NCBI RefSeq assembly: GCF_022347745.1 | Contig: NZ_JAKRGC010000027.1 | Location: 1-36,581, forward strand | Length of the DNA stretch: 36,581 nt | From: Streptomyces sp. OfavH-34-F | Lineage (GTDB): Bacteria; Actinomycetota; Actinomycetes; Streptomycetales; Streptomycetaceae | Direction: 5' to 3' | Shown: piece by piece, positions 31,689 through 36,581 of the stretch | Numbering within the stretch: position 1 is the first letter of the stretch | Layout: the number at the start of each line of letters is the position of its first letter | Position numbers and translations under genes: made by a program | The notes under the pieces: model-generated | Seen by the model: the letters and a program-made list of their open reading frames with translations, nothing else | Told to the model about the DNA's origin: nothing | Databases searched by the model: none

Positions 31689-32228
31689 ATGTCCGACACC
31701 CGCTTTCTCGCCGAGGGGCCGCGCACGGCGGTCCGGCCCTTCACCCCCGGCGACGCCGACGAGTTCACCGCCCGGGCCCGGGAGAGCCGCGCACTGCACC
31801 GGCCCTGGCTGTTCCCGCCCACCTGCCCCGAGACCTACGCCGCCTACGCGGGCGCCCTCATCGACGACCCGGCACGCGCGGGCTTCCTCGTCTGCGAACG
31901 GGACGGGTCCATCGCCGGGTTCGTCAACATCAACAACATCGTCGCCGGGTCCTTTCGCTGCGGCGCCCTCGGATACGGGGCCTTCGCCCACGCGGCCGGG
32001 CGCGGCCTCATGAGCGAAGGGCTCGCCCTCGTCACCGACCACGCCTTCGGCCCCCTCGGCCTGCACCGCCTGGAGGCCAACATCCAGCCCGGCAACGAGG
32101 GTTCACTCGCCCTCGTACGCCGGGCCGGCTTCCGCCGCGAGGGCTTCTCGCCGGACTTCCTCCACATCGACGGAGCCTGGCGCGACCACGAACGCTGGGC
32201 CCTCACCACCGAGATGCGCCGGCCCTAA
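31689..32228 (+). CDS. GNAT-family N-acetyltransferase (RimJ/RimL type)
   Basis: Protein of 179 aa with the RimJ/RimL/SpeG-like GNAT fold: an N-terminal strand (RTAVRPFTPGDADEF), a central fold with GYGAFAHAAGRGLMSEG, the acetyl-CoA pyrophosphate-binding loop, and the C-terminal RLEANIQPGNEGSLALVRR segment typical of the family. It transfers acetyl groups to an amine, perhaps a ribosomal-protein N-terminus; the acceptor is not identifiable. ATG 31689 was chosen for the -10 like TACGCT 6 nt upstream. Its stop overlaps the stop of the convergent transketolase gene by 3 nt. Confidence 0.8.
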   Translation: MSDTRFLAEGPRTAVRPFTPGDADEFTARARESRALHRPWLFPPTCPETYAAYAGALIDDPARAGFLVCERDGSIAGFVNINNIVAGSFRCGALGYGAFAHAAGRGLMSEGLALVTDHAFGPLGLHRLEANIQPGNEGSLALVRRAGFRREGFSPDFLHIDGAWRDHERWALTTEMRRP

Positions 32229-34093
32229 CCGACGAGGCGGTGGGCCGCGTCCGCGATGTGGGTGCGGGAGATGCCCGCCGCGTCCAGCAGCTCGCTCGTG
32301 GTTCCGGACCCCGGCAGGTTGTCCCCGGCGAGGTGCGCGAACGCCGGACAGCTGCCCGCCGCGGCGAGCGCGGACAGCACCGCCTCACCGATCCCGCCCT
32401 CCGGGTGGTGGTCCTCGGCCACCACCAGCGCCCCGGTGTCCCGGGCCGCCTCCACCAGCGCCTCGGCGTCCAGCGGCTTCACCGAGTACAGGTCGATGAC
32501 GCGGGCCGCCACGCCCCGCTCGGCCAGCAGGTCGGCGGCGGCCAGGCACTCGTGCAGCGTGACCCCGGCACTGACCAGGGTGACCCGGTCGTCGTCGCCG
32601 CGGCGCAGCGTCTTGGAGCCGCCCACCGGGAACGTCTCCTCGCTCCCGTACAGCACCGGGTAGGCGCCGCGCGTGGTGCGCAGGTACGAGATGCCGTCGA
32701 TGTCGGCCATCGCCACGGTCAGGGCCGCCGCCGAGGTGGCGTCGCTCGGGTAGAGCACGGTCGAGCCGCGCACCGCGCGCATCATGGCCAGGTCCTCGAC
32801 GCCCATCTGCGAGGGACCGTCCGCGCCGATCTCCACCCCGCTGTGGGTGCCGCACAGCGCCAGCGTGACGTCCGAGACGGCGGCCATGCGGATGAAGTCG
32901 TGCGCGCGGGGCAGGAACGCGGCGAAGGTGGTGGCGTACGGGCGGAAGCCGCGCACCGCCATGCCCACCGCCTCGGCGACCATCTGCTGCTCGGCGATGT
33001 ACGTCTGGAAGAACCGCTCCGGGTACGCCTTCGCGAAGTCCTCGGAGTGCGTGGAGTTGCCCACCTCCGCGTCCAGGGCGACGACCTCCGGCCGCACCCC
33101 GAGCGCGACCAGCGCCTTCCCGAACGCGACGCGGGTGGCGACCGCCTCGCCCTTCTCGAAGCGCGGCAGCTCCACACTCCCGCCGCCGCGCGCGGGGGCC
33201 GGCGCGGCCTGCGGCGGCCGGGGGCCCGTCACCCGCAGATCGCGGACCCCGCCCAGCTCCTCGACCGCGCGGGCGGCCAGGTCCTCGGGGAGCGGCTTGC
33301 CGTGCCAGCCCTCCTTGTCGGCGACCTCGCTCACCCCGCGCCCCTTGACCGTCCTCGCCACGATCACGGTGGGCGCGCTGCCGTCCGCCGCGGTTGTCAG
33401 GGCCCGGTCCACGGCGCTCAGGTCGTGGCCGTCCACGACGAGGGCGCGGCAGCCGAACGCCTCGACGCGGCGGGCGTAGGCGTCGGTGTCCCATTCCAGC
33501 TCGGTGGGGCCGGACTGGCCGAGCCGGTTCACGTCGATGATCGCGGTGAAGTTGCCGAGCCTGTGCTGCCCGGCCTTGTCCAGGGCCTCCCACACGGACC
33601 CCTCGGCCATCTCGCTGTCGCCGCACAGCACCCAGACCCGGTACGGCTGCTTCTCCAGGTCCCGTCCGGCGAGCGCGATGCCCACGCCGTACGCGATGCC
33701 CTGGCCCAGCGAACCGGTGGCCACGTCCACCCAGGGCAGCTCGGGCGTGGGGTGGCCCTGGAGCCGGTGGCCGAAGCGGCGGTACGTCGTCATCAGCTCC
33801 TTGTCGCCGATGGCACCGGCCGCCTTGAACATGGCGTAGAGCAGCGGCGAGGCGTGGCCCTTGGAGAAGATCAGGTGGTCCCCGGCCGGGTTGTCGGGGG
33901 CGTCCCAGTCGTAGCGCAGATGGCGGGTCATGAGGACGGCCATCAGATCGGCGGCGGACAGGCTGGACGTGGGGTGCCCGGAGCCGGCCGAGGTGCTGGC
34001 GCGCACCGAGTCCACCCGGAGCTGCTGGGCGAGTTCGAAGACCTCGGAGAGGTCGCTGTCGGGGCCGAGCGCGGTGGTCTGTTCGGTGGTCAT
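32225..34093 (-). CDS. tkt: Transketolase (short, mammalian-like form)
   Basis: TPP enzyme of 622 aa transferring two-carbon ketol units in the pentose phosphate pathway. The N-terminal TPP domain has GSGHP (37-41), SKGHASPL, GSLGQG and the Mg-TPP motif GDSEMAEG...DVNRLGQ (158-191). The pyrimidine-binding domain follows (about 320-480, AEQQMVAEAVGMA with the proton-transferring Glu), then the C-terminal domain. Its length is shorter than the ~660-700 aa of most bacterial TktA and closer to the shorter animal/archaeal-like form, so it may be a second, specialised copy. ATG 34093 has GAAAGG 9 nt upstream; the open frame continues further without support. It lies downstream of, and in the same direction as, the mannanase gene, separated by a strong hairpin. 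Confidence 0.9.
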   Translation of the reverse strand: MTTEQTTALGPDSDLSEVFELAQQLRVDSVRASTSAGSGHPTSSLSAADLMAVLMTRHLRYDWDAPDNPAGDHLIFSKGHASPLLYAMFKAAGAIGDKELMTTYRRFGHRLQGHPTPELPWVDVATGSLGQGIAYGVGIALAGRDLEKQPYRVWVLCGDSEMAEGSVWEALDKAGQHRLGNFTAIIDVNRLGQSGPTELEWDTDAYARRVEAFGCRALVVDGHDLSAVDRALTTAADGSAPTVIVARTVKGRGVSEVADKEGWHGKPLPEDLAARAVEELGGVRDLRVTGPRPPQAAPAPARGGGSVELPRFEKGEAVATRVAFGKALVALGVRPEVVALDAEVGNSTHSEDFAKAYPERFFQTYIAEQQMVAEAVGMAVRGFRPYATTFAAFLPRAHDFIRMAAVSDVTLALCGTHSGVEIGADGPSQMGVEDLAMMRAVRGSTVLYPSDATSAAALTVAMADIDGISYLRTTRGAYPVLYGSEETFPVGGSKTLRRGDDDRVTLVSAGVTLHECLAAADLLAERGVAARVIDLYSVKPLDAEALVEAARDTGALVVAEDHHPEGGIGEAVLSALAAAGSCPAFAHLAGDNLPGSGTTSELLDAAGISRTHIADAAHRLVG

Positions 34094-34192
34094 GGGGCCG
34101 GACCTTTCGTACGGAGTCGGACGACGGAACGGGTTCCCGAATCCGCCGGTTCCATCACCTTCCGGACGCAGGTTGCCTCGATTGCCCAGCAC

Positions 34193-34232
34193 GGCCCCGC
34201 CGGCCGGTGCCCGCGCACCGGCCGGCGGGGCC
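34193..34232 (-). terminator. Strong terminator after the mannanase gene
   Basis: Arms 34193-34210 (GGCCCCGCCGGCCGGTGC) and 34215-34232 are perfect complements over 18 bp with a 4-nt loop. The hairpin begins 5 nt after the mannanase stop codon on the minus strand and separates it from the transketolase gene. Confidence 0.8.
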
Positions 34233-34237
34233 GCCCG

Positions 34238-35545
34238 TCAGAAGTCGGCCGCGCTGCCCCGGACGGCGCAGGACCGGTTGTTCTCCCAGCCCCAGCCGTC
34301 GCCGTCGGGGTCGGACGAGGCACTGGCGCAGTACGGGTAGCCGTTGGGCGCGGTGCCGGTGTTCCCGCTGCCGGTGTCCGGCGCGCTGCCCCGGACGACA
34401 CAGGACCGGTTGTTCTCCCAGCCCCAGCCGTCGCCGTCGGGGTCGGACGAGGCGCTCGCGCAGTACGGGTAGCCGTTCGGCGCGGTGCCGGTGTCCCCGC
34501 CGCCCTCGCCGCCGCCCGGTTCGCCACCGTAGACGGCGGCCCGCCGGGACGTGGCGGTGATGCCGTCGCTGCCGAGGAACAGGCGCTCGCCCCAGGCGGT
34601 CAGCGCGTTCGGGTCGAAGCCGCTGACCAGGTCCAGATACTCGACGCCGCCGCCGTTGCCGCTCCAGGACCAGCCGAGGTAGCCGAGCCGGAGCGACTGG
34701 GCGGTCGCCATGATGGCGTCCTCGTCGGGGTTGCCGTCGCTGTGCGCGTCGCCGAACTCGCCGACCACGATGGGCAGTCGGTTGTCCACGAAGTGGTTCA
34801 GGTAGTCCCGCACCTCGGCGGCCGTGTCGTAGACCCCGTACATGTGGATGGAGAAGACGGTGTTCCGGTCCGGGTCGGCGGCGAAGACCGAGGCGGCGTT
34901 GTTGCGCATCGTGCCCGACCAGTCCTGGCCCCAGTTGGGCGCGTCCACCATCAGGGCGTGCCGCAGACCGGCGGCGCGGAGCTTGCCGATGGCGTTCTTG
35001 GTCGCCGACGTCCACTGCTCGTAGCCGGTGTTGCCGAAGGGCTCGTTGCCGATGTTGACGACGACGTAGTCCTCCTGGCCCACCAGCGCGCTCTTGACGC
35101 CGATCCAGTAGTCCGCCGCCCGGTCGAGCGAGGTGGCGGCGGAGTCCTCGCCGTAGCCGGTGGTGTCGTGGACCTCCAGGACGCAGATGACCTCGGCCGC
35201 CTTGCACCGGGCGATGAGCGAGGAGACCTCCGACGCGCTGGTCTTCGTCCAGCGGTCGCCGCTGCCGAGGACGACGCGCACGGTGTTGGCGCCCCGGGCG
35301 GCGATGTCGGCGATCGCGTCCGTCCGGTCCGGGTACCAGGCGTGGGCGTGGTTGACGCCGCGCATCACGAACTCGCTGCCGTCGGCCTCGTACAGGCGCC
35401 CGTCGCTGACGTGCAGCCCGGTGCCGGCGGTGGTGGCCGCCTGGGCCGTGGCCGCCGGGGCCAGGAGGGACAGCAGGGCGCCCGCCATCCCGGTGACCAC
35501 CGTGGCCACGGTGGCGAGCAGGGCGTTGCGGGGTGGTCTCTTCAT
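34238..35545 (-). CDS. Secreted GH5 endo-beta-mannanase with two CBM10 modules
   Basis: Exported glycoside hydrolase of 435 aa. The signal peptide spans about 1-37 (MKRPPRNALL..., cleavage near ATAQA). The GH5 catalytic domain (about 40-340) has acid/base Glu168 in NIGNEP and nucleophile Glu263 in VVGEFGD; HAWYPD near the N-terminus is typical of GH5 mannanases such as Streptomyces ManA. A Gly-rich linker (341-353) leads to two CBM10-like modules (about 356-388 and 400-432), each with YPYC, DGWGWENN and RSC, which bind cellulose or mannan. ATG 35545 has GAGGAGA immediately upstream. An operator palindrome 75 nt upstream matches the one before the divergent ROK kinase. Other GH5 activities (endoglucanase) are possible. 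Confidence 0.85.
   Translation of the reverse strand: MKRPPRNALLATVATVVTGMAGALLSLLAPAATAQAATTAGTGLHVSDGRLYEADGSEFVMRGVNHAHAWYPDRTDAIADIAARGANTVRVVLGSGDRWTKTSASEVSSLIARCKAAEVICVLEVHDTTGYGEDSAATSLDRAADYWIGVKSALVGQEDYVVVNIGNEPFGNTGYEQWTSATKNAIGKLRAAGLRHALMVDAPNWGQDWSGTMRNNAASVFAADPDRNTVFSIHMYGVYDTAAEVRDYLNHFVDNRLPIVVGEFGDAHSDGNPDEDAIMATAQSLRLGYLGWSWSGNGGGVEYLDLVSGFDPNALTAWGERLFLGSDGITATSRRAAVYGGEPGGGEGGGDTGTAPNGYPYCASASSDPDGDGWGWENNRSCVVRGSAPDTGSGNTGTAPNGYPYCASASSDPDGDGWGWENNRSCAVRGSAADF
34251..34500 (-). repeat. Tandem 132-nt repeat encoding the CBM10 modules
   Basis: Two units, 34251-34382 and 34383-about 34500, are nearly identical at the DNA level, differing at a few bases (for example Cys codons TGC/TGT and Val/Ala in the VRGS segment). 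Period 132 nt equals 44 residues, in frame with the mannanase. Confidence 0.85.
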
Positions 35546-35619
35546 GGCTCTCCTCAAGGGGGTCGGGTGGGGCACGGCCGTACGCGCCGAGCCGGTCCGC
35601 CGCACTCCGCTCGGGTGGA

Positions 35620-35631
35620 GACAACGTTGTC
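35620..35631. promoter_or_regulatory. Operator palindrome before the mannanase, copy 1
   Basis: GACAACGTTGTC is a perfect 12-bp palindrome with the central CG of LacI-family operators. It lies 75 nt upstream of the mannanase ATG. The same 12-mer recurs at 35884. Confidence 0.7.
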
Positions 35632-35741
35632 GGCCGGGGTGGGGGCATGGCTGACGGAGCGGGGTGCCGGGGATGCCGGGGTCACGTGTCCGGCCGGGGA
35701 ATCGGGCCGTGCTGCGGATTTCCGCTCCGGCCCGCTGTCGC

Positions 35742-35753
35742 CCTCATATGAGG
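35742..35753. promoter_or_regulatory. CATATG-centred palindrome
   Basis: CCTCATATGAGG is a perfect 12-bp palindrome between the two promoters, of a different sequence from the repeated operator, so possibly a site for a second regulator. Confidence 0.35.
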
Positions 35754-35766
35754 CCCCGGATGTTCC

Positions 35767-35853
35767 AGTCATGTCAATAGACGTGTCGCGCACATTTCAT
35801 CGGCCGCTCGTGCGGGACGTGAAATGCGAAGACTTCTTCTCTGGCACATGACT
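35767..35853. repeat. Nested inverted repeats in the mannanase/ROK intergenic region
   Basis: Outer arms AGTCATGT (35767-35774) and ACATGACT (35846-35853) and inner arms CATTTCA (35793-35799) and TGAAATG (35820-35826) are centred on the same point (about 35810). The segments between them are not complementary. Function unknown. Confidence 0.45.
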
Positions 35854-35859
35854 AAACCT

Positions 35860-35887
35860 TTGCTCAACTGAACCGGAGAACTAGACA
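35860..35887 (+). promoter_or_regulatory. Candidate promoter of the ROK kinase
   Basis: TTGCTC (35860-35865) and TAGACA (35882-35887) are separated by 16 nt, resembling -35 and -10 elements. The operator palindrome starts within the -10, which would allow repression. Confidence 0.4.
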
Positions 35888-35895
35888 ACGTTGTC
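35884..35895. promoter_or_regulatory. Operator palindrome before the ROK kinase, copy 2
   Basis: GACAACGTTGTC, identical to 35620-35631, lies 61 nt upstream of the ROK ATG and overlaps its putative -10. Confidence 0.7.
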
Positions 35896-35955
35896 AAGCG
35901 GCGGCAGAGTACGGCTGGGGAGCGATGCGCGCTCCCTCGGAAAGGGCGGAACGAG

Positions 35956-36581
35956 ATGGTGTACGGAGCACTTGACATCGGCGGGACGAAGATCGCCGGA
36001 GCGCTCGTCGACGAGGACGGCCACCTGGTCGCGCGGGCCCAGCGCGCCACTCCCGCGCGGCGGCCGGCCGAGGAGCTGGCCGCCGCCGTCACGGCCGTGC
36101 AGGACGAGCTGGCGGCCCATCCGGCCTGGGCGGACCTCAGCTGCTTCGGCATAGCCAGCGCGGGTCCGGTGGACGCCGCGGCGGGCACCGTCAGCCCGGT
36201 CAACATCCCGGCCTGGCGCGGCTTCCCGCTGGTCGAGCTGGTGCGTACGCACCCGGCGGTGCCGGCCGGCGTCCGGCCCGTGCTCGTCGGGGACGCGGTG
36301 GCGATGACCGCCGCCGAACACTGGCTCGGCGCGGCGCGCGGCGTGGCCAACGCCCTGTGCATGGTGGTCTCCACCGGGGTGGGCGGCGGGCTCGTCCTGG
36401 ACGGCCGGGTGCACGGCGGCCGGACGGGCAACGCCGGCCACATCGGCCACATCACCGTGGACCTCGACGGACCGCGCTGCCCGTGCGGCGCGCCCGGCTG
36501 CGTGGAGACGTACGCCAGCGGCACCGCCATCGCCGCCCATGCCCTTGCCCTCGGCTGGACCGCCCCGAGCGGCGTCCGGCC
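35956..36581 (+). CDS. ROK-family sugar kinase (partial, runs off the right edge)
   Basis: The first 208 codons of a ROK kinase; the frame has no stop before the window ends (family length about 300-320 aa). The ATP-binding motif is DIGGTK near residue 7, and the phosphate/sugar site includes VGDAVAMTAAEHWLG. The ROK signature STGVGGGLVLDG...GNAGHIGH follows, with the zinc motif CPCGAPGCVETYASG. Absence of an N-terminal helix-turn-helix shows it is a kinase rather than a ROK repressor; glucose, mannose or fructose are possible substrates. GGAAAGGG about 10 nt before ATG 35956 serves as ribosome-binding site. The operator shared with the divergent mannanase suggests it phosphorylates sugar released from mannan, an inference. 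Confidence 0.85.
   Translation, partial: MVYGALDIGGTKIAGALVDEDGHLVARAQRATPARRPAEELAAAVTAVQDELAAHPAWADLSCFGIASAGPVDAAAGTVSPVNIPAWRGFPLVELVRTHPAVPAGVRPVLVGDAVAMTAAEHWLGAARGVANALCMVVSTGVGGGLVLDGRVHGGRTGNAGHIGHITVDLDGPRCPCGAPGCVETYASGTAIAAHALALGWTAPSGVR

Larger units (their letters stand above)
35546..35955. promoter_or_regulatory. Divergent regulatory region between mannanase and ROK kinase
   Basis: This 410-nt gap contains no credible gene. It holds two identical operator palindromes (35620-35631 and 35884-35895), a CATATG-centred palindrome (35742-35753), a nested dyad (35767-35853) and a candidate promoter for the ROK gene. The segment from about 35740 to 35895 is clearly more AT-rich than the surrounding coding DNA. 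Confidence 0.6.

Noticed and set aside
34251..34500. Direct repeats as a CRISPR-like array
   Set aside because: Two contiguous 132-nt units without spacers, in frame with the mannanase and encoding CBM10 modules.

Overview
The window is very GC-rich actinobacterial DNA. Codons end almost always in G or C, genes are tightly packed, several are translationally coupled or apparently leaderless, and the families present are those of a Streptomyces-type chromosome. These include a PAS-GAF-PP2C-kinase regulator, an Rv2578c-type radical SAM protein, a secreted S33 tripeptidyl aminopeptidase, and a secreted mannanase with CBM10 modules. I see no rRNA, tRNA, CRISPR array, integrase, transposase or origin. 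The assignment to Streptomyces is an inference from gene content and composition.

Left third (1-14115): a three-gene plus-strand operon encodes a DEAD-family helicase with a C-terminal DUF1998/zinc module and a possible Vsr-like nuclease tail (70-5379), a SNF2-type helicase resembling DrmD of DISARM (5409-8369), and a large Eco57I/PglX-class adenine methyltransferase resembling DrmMI (8369-12379). It looks like an anti-phage system related to class 1 DISARM and, through the first gene, to the DruE helicase of Druantia. Separate drmA, drmB and drmC genes are not visible. Convergent to it is an HTH-fused N-6 DNA methylase-like gene (14115-12448) whose catalytic motif IV is degenerate. The two genes meet at a near-perfect inverted repeat that supplies both stop codons.

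Middle (14246-25988): a secreted tripeptidyl aminopeptidase and a radical SAM protein lie on the minus strand, and the latter has a LexA-like box in its upstream region. On the plus strand are an SRPBCC protein, an EmrB/QacA-type exporter fused to three carboxypeptidase-regulatory-like domains, a PAS-GAF-PP2C-HATPase phosphatase/anti-sigma protein and a small methyltransferase. A divergent LysR regulator/aldo-keto reductase pair follows.

Right third (26115-36581): a four-gene peptidase operon (M55 D-aminopeptidase, M20, S9, S66 LD-carboxypeptidase) has tight junctions and looks dedicated to peptides that include D-residues, such as cell-wall peptides. It is followed by a LapA-like membrane protein and a GNAT acetyltransferase convergent with a transketolase. 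Finally a secreted GH5 mannanase with tandem CBM10 modules is divergent from a ROK sugar kinase cut by the window edge. The mannanase and the kinase share the same 12-bp operator palindrome, which suggests one sugar-responsive regulon.
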